DNA of 64,000 bases from Eubacteriales bacterium (GTDB lineage Bacteria; Bacillota; Clostridia; Lachnospirales; Lachnospiraceae): assembly GCA_030536755.1 (NCBI GenBank), contig JAUNPJ010000002.1:1-64000 (forward strand), given 5' to 3'. The position numbers were made by a program, and so were the translations under genes. Under the pieces are notes generated by a model. The model was not told the DNA's origin, made no database searches, and worked only from the letters and a program-made list of their open reading frames with translations. Below, piece after piece: positions 26,210 to 34,107 of the stretch; within the stretch, counting starts at the first letter, position 1; each line of letters begins with the position of its first letter.

Positions 26210-26785
26210 TTAAAAAAATTTTAAATATTTCAAAAGAAATGCCAAAAGCCATGGATTCACATAACTTTCGAGTGCCATGGCCACTACAGATGCCGCAAGA
26301 AGGACTCCCATTGTCACCAGATAACCTCTGTACTCTTTCCAGGTACCCTGTTTCTTTTTCCAGCAGTTCAAAGACATCCAAAAGCAAGATCCAAAAAAGA
26401 ACAAAAGCACGGGAATATAAAGCAGATACTGTGGAAGCAGCAAACCAAGTCCAAGCAAAAATCCACGAAATCCCCCAAGCTTTAACATCGAAGACAGAAG
26501 CAGTCCCACATATCCCCCCAAAACTGCAGATCCTGCCACTCCTGCTGCTATTCCAAATATGGACACTCCAAGAAAAGCCGTCAAAAGCAGCAGACTTCCT
26601 CTTTTTTCAAGCAGATAAAAAAACAGGCTGCGGCTGTCAATCGAATCTGACAGACATCGCTCGAGCAGCATCAGATCTGACAGACCATTCATTTTCCAGG
26701 CAGCCTCCTCAAACAGATTCGGCAGGATTGCTCCTATCAGAAGCCCTGCCACAAACGCAAGCAGTACCGGTTGTATTTTTTTCAT
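26210..26785 (-). CDS. spoIIM: Stage II sporulation protein M
   Basis: 191 aa with five or so membrane segments and the SpoIIM pattern: AFVAGLLIGAILPN at the N-terminus, GLLLPQYLLYIPVLLFFF near 115 and a C-terminal hydrophobic tail. In Bacillus SpoIIM forms the DMP complex that degrades septal peptidoglycan during engulfment. AAGGGTGATG precedes the start. It lies 50 nt after the AraC gene stop on the same strand. Confidence 0.88.
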   Translation of the reverse strand: MKKIQPVLLAFVAGLLIGAILPNLFEEAAWKMNGLSDLMLLERCLSDSIDSRSLFFYLLEKRGSLLLLTAFLGVSIFGIAAGVAGSAVLGGYVGLLLSSMLKLGGFRGFLLGLGLLLPQYLLYIPVLLFFFGSCFWMSLNCWKKKQGTWKEYRGYLVTMGVLLAASVVAMALESYVNPWLLAFLLKYLKFF

Positions 26786-26835
26786 CGCATCACCCTTACC
26801 AGTCTATGGAGAAGGCAAACGGATTATGACTGTGC

Positions 26836-27666
26836 TCAGTTCTTTGCCCGATACTGCGTCGGCGTCACATGAAAAACTTTTTTAAACGCTTTTGAAAAAT
26901 AAAGATTATTCTCAAATCCCACCGAATGTGAGATTGCGGTCACAGACAAATCCGTCTCCTTCAGCAGCTGACAGGCCTGCCTCAGCCGACAGCTTGTAAG
27001 ATATTCTTTCGGTGACGTCCCGAGATTTGCCTGAAAAAGGCGAAACAGATGGCTTCTGCTCACACCGGTATAAGAAGCAATCTCTTCCACTGTGATCGGA
27101 TAAGAATATCGCTCCGAAACATATTGCACTGCCTTTTCTACATAAGCAATCTGCTGGTTTTTCTGTGTTTCCGTACACTGAGATTCCTCCATCAGCATAG
27201 CAAGAAGCGTATACAAAGCTCCTGTCATCGCCACAATGTTTTCAAACGAGTTTCCCTTTGCTTTATAGATGTTCATGATTCTCTTTTCGATTTTGCGGCT
27301 GATAGCCGCCTGCTCCAGAATCGGCTTTTCCCGGCTGAAATCCGTGTTGCGCAGGATGGAAACTGCATCGTTTCCCGCAAACCCCACCCAGGCATATTCC
27401 CAAGGCTGATTCTGATCTGCCCAGTAACGCACCTCTGTTCCCGGATAAACGAGAAAACTGTCTCCGGCTTTCAGTTCATAAATCCGGTCACGCACCGCAT
27501 AGTATCCCCGCCCGCAGATGACATGATGAATCAGATAATGATCCCGGACTCCCGGTCCCCACTGATAATTCGGCTCGCATTTCTGATAACCCACGTTATA
27601 TACAGATAAAGAACTGAGTAATTTTTCCTGTACTTTATAAGAATATTTATACGTTTCCTTTTTCAT
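26836..27666 (-). CDS. AraC-family regulator, probable galactoside regulator
   Basis: 276 aa: N-terminal cupin sensor (about 20-160, with LIHHVICGRGYY and GDSFLVYPGTEVRYW) and C-terminal double helix-turn-helix (VEEIASYTGVSRSHLFRLF near 205, AISHSVGFENNLYFSKAFKK near 245). Divergent from galK-galE-galT with 168 bp between starts, so it most likely activates the Leloir operon. Sensor ligand unknown. GGAGAAGGAGGG precedes the ATG. Confidence 0.88.
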   Translation of the reverse strand: MKKETYKYSYKVQEKLLSSLSVYNVGYQKCEPNYQWGPGVRDHYLIHHVICGRGYYAVRDRIYELKAGDSFLVYPGTEVRYWADQNQPWEYAWVGFAGNDAVSILRNTDFSREKPILEQAAISRKIEKRIMNIYKAKGNSFENIVAMTGALYTLLAMLMEESQCTETQKNQQIAYVEKAVQYVSERYSYPITVEEIASYTGVSRSHLFRLFQANLGTSPKEYLTSCRLRQACQLLKETDLSVTAISHSVGFENNLYFSKAFKKVFHVTPTQYRAKN

Positions 27667-27687
27667 ACGTTCCCTCCTTCTCCTTTG

Positions 27688-27716
27688 ATTATAATTCTCT
27701 TTTTTCCCTTATGCAA
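27688..27716 (-). promoter_or_regulatory. Sigma-A promoter of the AraC gene
   Basis: Minus strand TTGCAT (27711-27716), 17-bp spacer, TATAAT (27688-27693). The predicted leader is only about 15 nt and is nearly all ribosome site. Confidence 0.75.
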
Positions 27717-27752
27717 CATTTTTACATATAGATGCACGTATTTTTTATTGTT

Positions 27753-27781
27753 TTTCATAGAGATTTCAGGCATACTAAAAT
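27753..27781 (+). promoter_or_regulatory. Candidate activator-dependent gal promoter
   Basis: TTTCAT (27753-27758), 17-bp spacer, TAAAAT (27776-27781). The poor -35 box would suit activation by the divergent AraC protein. Confidence 0.4.
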
Positions 27782-27834
27782 CACAGAAAACAACACGGCA
27801 AGAACGAAAAAAACAACAGAAAGGTGATAATACA

Positions 27835-29004
27835 ATGATGAAAAATGAAACTCTTTCCAAATTCAAAGAGCTGTTCGGGGAAGATGGGGACATCCGCTGC
27901 TACTTTTCTCCGGGGCGTGTAAACCTGATCGGTGAACACACCGACTATAACGGAGGCCACGTATTTCCATGCGCCCTGACCCTTGGAACTTATGGCGCTG
28001 CAAGAAAACGCGAGGATCGCACCATCCGCTTTTTCTCCCAAAACTTCCAGAAAGCAGGTGTGATCGAAACCAGCCTCGACGATCTGGCATACAACAAAGA
28101 GGCCGGTTGGACAAATTATCCAAAGGGTGTGGTATGGGCCTTCTCCGAAAAGGGGCAGCCGATTGACAGCGGATTTGACCTTGTCATCAATGGCAACATT
28201 CCAAACGGTTCCGGACTTTCCTCTTCCGCTTCCCTGGAAGTGCTGATGGGAATCATTCTCAACGACCTGTTTGGAAAAGACTTTTCCATGATCGACCTGG
28301 CATGCATCGGACAGTTTTCCGAGAACAATTTCAACGGTATGAACTGCGGCATCATGGATCAGTTTGCCGTAGCCATGGGCAAAAAAGACTGTGCGATTTT
28401 CCTTGACACCAGCGATTTGAGTTACGAATACGCATCGGTAAAACTGCCGGATGCCAAAATCGTCATCACAAACAGCAAAGTAAAACACAGTCTGGTCGAT
28501 TCCGCTTACAATCAGAGAAGAAACGAATGTGAGACTGCACTCAAAGAACTGCAGACCGTCGTTTCCATCCAGGGACTCGGCGATTTGACCGAGGAAGCAT
28601 TTGAAGCAAACAAAGACGCGATCAAAGATCCGGTACGCCAGCTTCGCGCAAAACATGCCGTATACGAAAATCAGCGTACCATCAAGGCAGTCGCAGCACT
28701 CAAATCCAACGACATTGAAACATTTGGACAGTTGATGAATGCTTCTCACGTTTCCCTGCGCGACGACTACGAAGTTTCCTGCGAGGAAATCGATGTGCTG
28801 GTGGATCTGGCATGGAAGGTACCGGGAGTGATTGGTTCCCGTATTACCGGAGGTGGCTTCGGCGGCTGTACCGTAAGCATTGTAAAAAATGAATCCATCG
28901 ATTCCTTCATTGAGACAGTCGGCGAGGGATACAGACAGCAGACCGGCCATGAAGCAGAGTTCTATGTAGTAGAAATCGGTGACGGCGCATCCAGACTTGC
29001 CTAA
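27835..29004 (+). CDS. galK: Galactokinase
   Basis: 389 aa from the ATG at 27835 (AAAGGTGAT upstream); the longer open frame starting at 27685 lies upstream of the promoter. GHMP kinase that phosphorylates galactose at C1: galactose signature GRVNLIGEHTDYNGG near 25, ATP loop GNIPNGSGLSSSASLEV near 120 and the C-terminal GGGFGGCTV near 340. First gene of the Leloir operon. Confidence 0.97.
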   Translation: MMKNETLSKFKELFGEDGDIRCYFSPGRVNLIGEHTDYNGGHVFPCALTLGTYGAARKREDRTIRFFSQNFQKAGVIETSLDDLAYNKEAGWTNYPKGVVWAFSEKGQPIDSGFDLVINGNIPNGSGLSSSASLEVLMGIILNDLFGKDFSMIDLACIGQFSENNFNGMNCGIMDQFAVAMGKKDCAIFLDTSDLSYEYASVKLPDAKIVITNSKVKHSLVDSAYNQRRNECETALKELQTVVSIQGLGDLTEEAFEANKDAIKDPVRQLRAKHAVYENQRTIKAVAALKSNDIETFGQLMNASHVSLRDDYEVSCEEIDVLVDLAWKVPGVIGSRITGGGFGGCTVSIVKNESIDSFIETVGEGYRQQTGHEAEFYVVEIGDGASRLA

Positions 29005-29055
29005 ATAACGAAATATATCATTTTTAAATATAAAAAAGTAAAGGAGTCTATTATT

Positions 29056-30045
29056 ATGAAAATTTTAGTATTAGGAGGAGCCGGATATATCGGTTCTCAC
29101 ACTGTGTATGAATTAATTGATGCTGGAGAAGAGGTTGTCATCGCAGACAATCTGGAGACAGGTCATATTGAGGCCGTACATCCAAAGGCAAAATTCTACA
29201 AAGGAGATATCCGTGACCGTGCATTTGTAGATTCTGTCTTTGACAATGAAAAAATTGACGCTGTCATCCATTTTGCTGCAAATTCTCTGGTTGGCGAGAG
29301 TATGGTAAATCCATTGAAATATTATGACAACAACCTGTGCGGCACCAAAGTACTTCTCGAATCTATGGTTGCCCACAACATTGACAAGATTGTATTCTCT
29401 TCTACTGCAGCCACTTACGGAGAGCCTGAGCGTATCCCGATCATGGAAGGCGACCGTACAGAGCCGACGAATACCTATGGCGAGACAAAGCTGTCCATGG
29501 AAAAAATGTTCAAATGGACAGGAAAAGCACATGGCCTGCGCTATGTATCTCTGCGCTACTTCAACGCCTGCGGCGCTCATGTAAGCGGCCAGATCGGCGA
29601 GGCACACAAACCGGAAACACACTTGATTCCTCTGATCCTTCAAGTTCCGCTCAAGCAGAGAGAGCACATCAGTATTTTCGGTGATGATTACGATACAAAA
29701 GACGGTACCTGCATCCGCGACTACATTCACGTAACAGACCTTGCACAGGCACACATTCTTGCCGTAAAGTATCTGATGGCAGGCAACGAAAGCAACATCT
29801 TCAACCTGGGCAACGGTGTTGGATTTACCGTAAAAGAAGTCATTGAGACAGCCCGCAAAGTAACAGGAGATCCGATTAAGGCAGCAATCGAACCGCGCCG
29901 CGCAGGAGATCCGGCACAGTTAATCGCATCCAGTGAAAAAGCCCGCACCATCCTCGGATGGAAACCGGAGCACGCAGACCTGGAAGAAATCATTGCAACT
30001 GCATGGAAGTGGCACAGCACACATCCAAACGGCTACGCAAAATAG
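29056..30045 (+). CDS. galE: UDP-glucose 4-epimerase
   Basis: 329 aa extended short-chain dehydrogenase. NAD-binding GGAGYIGSHTVYEL at residues 7-20, catalytic Ser/Thr-Tyr-Lys with SSTAATYGEP and YGETK near 145, and NLGNGVGFTVKEV near 255. It regenerates UDP-glucose from UDP-galactose. AAAGGAG lies upstream; galT follows after 9 nt. Confidence 0.97.
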   Translation: MKILVLGGAGYIGSHTVYELIDAGEEVVIADNLETGHIEAVHPKAKFYKGDIRDRAFVDSVFDNEKIDAVIHFAANSLVGESMVNPLKYYDNNLCGTKVLLESMVAHNIDKIVFSSTAATYGEPERIPIMEGDRTEPTNTYGETKLSMEKMFKWTGKAHGLRYVSLRYFNACGAHVSGQIGEAHKPETHLIPLILQVPLKQREHISIFGDDYDTKDGTCIRDYIHVTDLAQAHILAVKYLMAGNESNIFNLGNGVGFTVKEVIETARKVTGDPIKAAIEPRRAGDPAQLIASSEKARTILGWKPEHADLEEIIATAWKWHSTHPNGYAK

Positions 30046-30054
30046 GAGGAATTT

Positions 30055-31545
30055 ATGTTATCAGAAAGTATTGCAAAACTGGTACAGTATGGCATTGAGT
30101 GCGGCCTCACACCAGAGTGTGAGCGCACATACACCACAAATCTTCTTCTGGAGGTTTTTGGCGAGGACGAATACATCGAGCCTGCCAACGAATATCAGAA
30201 CGTCGATCTGGAGTCTACATTAAAAGAGCTTCTCGACGAGGCATGCAGCCGCGGCATCATCGAAGACAGCATTGTATACCGCGATTTATTTGACACAAAA
30301 CTCATGAACTGCCTGATGCCAAGACCTGCACAGGTGCAGAAAACATTTGCAGAAAAATATGAGCAGAGTCCGCAGGCTGCTACCGACTATTTCTACAAAC
30401 TCAGCCAGGACAGTGACTACATCCGCCGCTACCGCGTATGCAAAGACAGACGCTGGACCGTGGAGAGCGACTACGGCACCATCGACATCACCATCAATCT
30501 TTCCAAACCAGAGAAAGACCCAAAAGCCATCGCAGCAGCAAAAAATGCAAAAGCAAGCAGCTATCCAAAATGTCTGCTCTGCATGGAGAATGAAGGCTAT
30601 GCCGGACGCGTCAATCATCCGGCACGCGAAAACCATCGAATCATTCCCGTCACGATCAACGACAGCAACTGGGGATTCCAGTATTCTCCATACGTTTATT
30701 ACAACGAGCACTGCATCGTCTTCAACGGGCAGCATGTTCCTATGAAAATTGACGAAGCCGCATTCCGCAAACTCTTTGACTTTGTAAAACAGTTTCCACA
30801 CTATTTTCTGGGTTCCAACGCTGACCTCCCGATCGTAGGCGGTTCCATCTTAAGCCATGACCATTTCCAGGGCGGTCATTACACATTTGCTATGGCAAAA
30901 GCACCAATCGAACTACAGGTAACCATTCCGGGCTACGAAGATGTCGAATGCGGTATTTTAAAATGGCCTCTGTCTGTCCTGCGTATCCGTCACAAAGACG
31001 AGCAGAGACTGATTGCGCTCGCCACCCATGTTCTGAACGTGTGGAGAGGCTACACAGATGAGGATGCGTTCATTTTTGCAGAGACAGACGGTGAACCGCA
31101 CAATACGATCACTCCGATTGCCAGAAAATGCGGTGATACATACGAACTCGATCTGACTCTGCGCAACAACATCACCACAAAGGAACATCCGCTTGGTGTT
31201 TACCACCCACACGCTGAGTATCACAACATCAAAAAAGAAAACATCGGATTGATCGAGGTTATGGGACTTGCCGTTCTTCCTGCACGCTTAAAAGACGAAA
31301 TGGAGCTTCTTGGAGAATATCTTGCAGAGGGCAAAGATATTTCTTCCAACGAAACAATTTCAAAGCATGCTGACTGGGCTGACCAGTTCAAACATAAATA
31401 TGATTTATTCACAATGGAAAACGTAACTGGCATTCTTCAGGAAGAAATTGGTCAGACATTCGTAAAAGTTCTTGAAGATGCCGGTGTATACAAATGTACA
31501 CCAGAGGGACGAGAGGCCTTTTTGAGATTTATAAAATCCTTATAA
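30055..31545 (+). CDS. galT: UDP-glucose--hexose-1-phosphate uridylyltransferase, class II
   Basis: 496 aa, the long Firmicutes-type GalT (GalT class II) rather than the 350-aa E. coli type. It swaps galactose 1-phosphate for glucose 1-phosphate on UDP. Landmarks are NEHCIVFNGQHVPM near 220, ILSHDHFQGGHYTFAM near 264 and an RHKDEQ segment near 310. AGGAGG lies 5 nt from the galE stop and sets the start. No terminator follows directly; the nearest is at 31757. Confidence 0.95.
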   Translation: MLSESIAKLVQYGIECGLTPECERTYTTNLLLEVFGEDEYIEPANEYQNVDLESTLKELLDEACSRGIIEDSIVYRDLFDTKLMNCLMPRPAQVQKTFAEKYEQSPQAATDYFYKLSQDSDYIRRYRVCKDRRWTVESDYGTIDITINLSKPEKDPKAIAAAKNAKASSYPKCLLCMENEGYAGRVNHPARENHRIIPVTINDSNWGFQYSPYVYYNEHCIVFNGQHVPMKIDEAAFRKLFDFVKQFPHYFLGSNADLPIVGGSILSHDHFQGGHYTFAMAKAPIELQVTIPGYEDVECGILKWPLSVLRIRHKDEQRLIALATHVLNVWRGYTDEDAFIFAETDGEPHNTITPIARKCGDTYELDLTLRNNITTKEHPLGVYHPHAEYHNIKKENIGLIEVMGLAVLPARLKDEMELLGEYLAEGKDISSNETISKHADWADQFKHKYDLFTMENVTGILQEEIGQTFVKVLEDAGVYKCTPEGREAFLRFIKSL

Positions 31546-31617
31546 TTTTGTAATAAGAATTCTTTAATAAATTTTATTTTTTCTTTAGAACAAAGTCACA
31601 CTCTGTACACAATCGAT

Positions 31618-31756
31618 TGTTATACTAGTCTCATAAACAACAAGGGATCAGCAATCATCGAGCGCTCGGTTGTTGGTTCCGCTAAATAAGACACTTAGAC
31701 TTTTATATAGATTGATTCTCCCCCTCTTTTACACTTTTCATTTTCAAGACAACAAG
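31618..31756 (+). ncRNA. Possible small structured RNA between galT and proA
   Basis: A 320-nt stretch without a gene. An extended -10 TGTTATACT (31618-31626) is followed by an imperfect hairpin at 31645-31680 (GGATCAGCAATCAT / GGTTGTTGGTTCC around CGAGCGCTCG, including G-U pairs), then about 75 A/T-rich nt and a strong terminator at 31757. The flanking AACAAC could alternatively pair with GTTGTT, so two folds are possible. The -35 box is weak (ACACTC). It is not recognisable as a T-box, SAM, TPP, c-di-GMP or 6S RNA. It could simply be the galT 3' untranslated region. Confidence 0.3.
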
Positions 31757-31794
31757 AAAAAAGCGGCTATGGATACATTCCAGGCCGCTTTTTT
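31757..31794 (+). terminator. Strong intrinsic terminator upstream of proA
   Basis: AAAAAAGCGGC/GCCGCTTTTTT stem with an inner TGGA/TCCA helix and a T-run. Ends either the gal transcript or a separate small RNA. Confidence 0.9.
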
Positions 31795-31800
31795 CTGTCC

Positions 31801-31829
31801 TTGTAATCCATACAGAAATCAGTTATAAT
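31801..31829 (+). promoter_or_regulatory. Sigma-A promoter of proA
   Basis: TTGTAA (31801-31806), 17-bp spacer, TATAAT (31824-31829). Confidence 0.8.
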
Positions 31830-31865
31830 TCTGTATAAAAATACACGCAAAGGAAGGTGCACGAC

Positions 31866-33149
31866 ATGACAATGAAAGAACAGGCAGCACAGATCAAGCT
31901 GGACAGCACCAAAATGTCTGCCACAACTTTAGAAGAGCGCAATCAGGCCCTGGCCGCTATCGTAAAGGCACTGCTGGACAACAAAGAAGCGATTCTCCAG
32001 GCAAATCAGCAGGATCTGGAAGCAGCACAGCAGGAAAATGTTGCGGCTCCTCTGATCAAACGTCTAAAATTTGATGAACATAAACTGGAGGATGTGACAA
32101 AAGGAATTCAGGATCTGATCGCTCTCCCCGATCCTCTTTCGAAAGTACAGTTAAAAAGAGAACTGGACTCAGATCTTCTGATGGTTCGTGAGACATGCCC
32201 GATCGGTGTGATCGGCGTAATTTTTGAAGCTCGCCCGGATGCTCTTGTACAGATTGCAACGTTATGTTTAAAGAGCGGAAACTGTGCCATTTTGAAGGGC
32301 GGTAGCGAAGCCATGAATACAAACCGGAAATTATTTGAGGTCATTTACCAGGCAGCCGTGGAATCCGGTCTGCCACGAAACTGCCTGTTTCTGGTTGAGG
32401 CACGCAGCCAGATTGACGAACTGCTGGCCTGCCACGAATCCGTTGACCTTTTGATTCCAAGAGGCTCCAATGCATTTGTGCAGTATATCATGAACAACAG
32501 CAAGATTCCTGTGATGGGACATGCAGACGGCATCTGCCACATCTATGTCGATAAAGATGCGGATATCGATAAGGCAATCAAAGTCATCATCGATTCCAAG
32601 ACACAATATACAGCTGTATGCAATGCGACAGAGACCCTTCTGGTACATAAAGAGATCTCTGCTGACCTGCTTCCAAAATTAAACGAAGCATTCAAACAGA
32701 AACATGTAGAAGTGAGGGGAACAGCAGAGATTCAGGCGATCATCGACTGTAAAGAAGCGGACGAAAAGGATTTCCGCACCGAATATCTCGACTTGATCAT
32801 CTCCATCAAGACCGTCAGCAATATGGATGCCGCCATTGAACACATCAACAAGTACGGCTCTCATCACACAGACTGCATCATCACGGAAAATGCAGACGCT
32901 GCGGAAACTTTTATGAAGTATGTAGATTCCGCCGGTGTCTACCAGAACTGCTCTACCCGCTTCGCGGACGGCTACCGCTATGGCTTCGGCGCTGAGGTCG
33001 GCATCAGCACCGGAAAGCTGCACGCACGCGGACCGGTCGGCCTGGAAGGTCTTTGCACCTATAAATACAAAATGTACGGCAACGGCAATATTGTCGCTGA
33101 TTATGCCGAGGGACGCAAACAGTTCCACTTTAAAGATCTGGAAATTTAA
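31866..33149 (+). CDS. proA: Glutamate-5-semialdehyde dehydrogenase (gamma-glutamyl phosphate reductase)
   Basis: 427 aa. Second step of proline synthesis, NADPH reduction of gamma-glutamyl phosphate. Catalytic Cys in YTAVCNATETLLVH near 250; substrate/cofactor segments GVIFEARPDALVQIA near 110 and LLIPRGSNAFVQYI near 195. The ATG at 31866 is chosen for AGGAAGG 8 nt upstream; GTG at 31857 and ATG at 31872 are alternatives. proB, its usual partner, is not adjacent; it has its own promoter and terminator. Confidence 0.95.
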   Translation: MTMKEQAAQIKLDSTKMSATTLEERNQALAAIVKALLDNKEAILQANQQDLEAAQQENVAAPLIKRLKFDEHKLEDVTKGIQDLIALPDPLSKVQLKRELDSDLLMVRETCPIGVIGVIFEARPDALVQIATLCLKSGNCAILKGGSEAMNTNRKLFEVIYQAAVESGLPRNCLFLVEARSQIDELLACHESVDLLIPRGSNAFVQYIMNNSKIPVMGHADGICHIYVDKDADIDKAIKVIIDSKTQYTAVCNATETLLVHKEISADLLPKLNEAFKQKHVEVRGTAEIQAIIDCKEADEKDFRTEYLDLIISIKTVSNMDAAIEHINKYGSHHTDCIITENADAAETFMKYVDSAGVYQNCSTRFADGYRYGFGAEVGISTGKLHARGPVGLEGLCTYKYKMYGNGNIVADYAEGRKQFHFKDLEI

Positions 33150-33152
33150 AAT

Positions 33153-33180
33153 GACCGGGGGATGCTTCCCCCGGTCGTCT
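33153..33180. terminator. Bidirectional terminator, proA/metA
   Basis: 10-bp GC-rich stem GACCGGGGGA/TCCCCCGGTC with loop TGCT. Plus tail GTCTTTATTT, minus tail ATTTTAAATTT. Confidence 0.8.
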
Positions 33181-34104
33181 TTATTTAAACGGCGTTCCGT
33201 ACAGATCATACGGCGTACTCTGGTACACATAATAATTCAGCCAGTTCGTATACAGATTGTTGGCAGTCGCTCTCCAGAGCAGATCCGGTTTGTTGTTCGG
33301 ATCGTTGTCCTTGTAATAATTGACCGGGATCTCGATCGGAAGTCCTTTTGACAAATCTCTCTTATACTCAGTATCCAGTGTTACTCTGTCATATTCCGGG
33401 TGTCCCATCACGAAAATCTGGCGGCCTTCTTTTGCCATGGCAAGAAACAGTCCCGCTTCCTCGGATTCTGCCAGCACAGTCAGTTCCGGACATTTGCGGA
33501 TCAAATCCATCGGAACTTCCGTGTGTCTGGAATGCGGTGCTAAAAACGCATCGTCAAAACCTCTTACCAGCGGAATCTTACGGTTGGCCACTCGATGCCA
33601 GAACAATCCGAACATCTTCTTGTCAAGCTGCACTTTGGGAAGTCCATAGAAATGGTACAATCCGGCCTGTGCACCCCAGCACAAAAAGATCGTGGATGTC
33701 ACATTGTGAACACTCCAGTCCATAATCTCCACAAGTTCTTCCCAGTAATCCACTTCCTCAAATTCCATCTGCTCCACCGGTGCCCCTGTGATGATCAGTC
33801 CGTCAAATTTCTGATTTCTAACCTCCTCAAAACCCAGATAAAATTTGTTCAGATGGCTCATTGAGGTATTTTTCGCCTCATGGGTACTTACCTTCATGAA
33901 AGTGACATCCACCTGCAGAGGTGTATTGGACAGAGAACGCAGAAGCTGAAGCTCCGTCTCTTCCTTCAAAGGCATCAGATTCAGAATCAGAATCTGAATC
34001 GGACGAATATCCTGATGCATCGCACGATGTTCATCCATCACGAAGATATTTTCTTTCTCTAAGATTTCTTTTACTGGTAAATCATTTTGTATTTTAATAG
34101 GCAT
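33181..34104 (-). CDS. metA: Homoserine O-acetyltransferase (MetA type)
   Basis: 307 aa. Activates homoserine for methionine synthesis. Catalytic Cys in FLCWGAQAGLYHFYG near 142; catalytic His/Glu in MGHPEYD near 235. At the acyl-donor position the sequence is GAPVEQMEFEEVDYW: Glu replaces the Gly111 of the E. coli succinyltransferase, which in this family means acetyl-CoA use. That specificity is inferred from family knowledge. Starts 3 nt after the ligA stop, with its ribosome site AAAGGAGG inside ligA. No SAM riboswitch is seen. Confidence 0.93.
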   Translation of the reverse strand: MPIKIQNDLPVKEILEKENIFVMDEHRAMHQDIRPIQILILNLMPLKEETELQLLRSLSNTPLQVDVTFMKVSTHEAKNTSMSHLNKFYLGFEEVRNQKFDGLIITGAPVEQMEFEEVDYWEELVEIMDWSVHNVTSTIFLCWGAQAGLYHFYGLPKVQLDKKMFGLFWHRVANRKIPLVRGFDDAFLAPHSRHTEVPMDLIRKCPELTVLAESEEAGLFLAMAKEGRQIFVMGHPEYDRVTLDTEYKRDLSKGLPIEIPVNYYKDNDPNNKPDLLWRATANNLYTNWLNYYVYQSTPYDLYGTPFK

Positions 34105-34107
34105 ATG

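Noticed and set aside
27781..28950. 389-codon open frame antisense to galK
   Set aside because: It lies entirely over a clear galactokinase, has no family features, and is explained by galK codon bias.
31546..31865. T-box or proline/SAM-type riboswitch before proA
   Set aside because: No T-box AGGGTGG-like motif, anticodon specifier loop or known riboswitch core was found.
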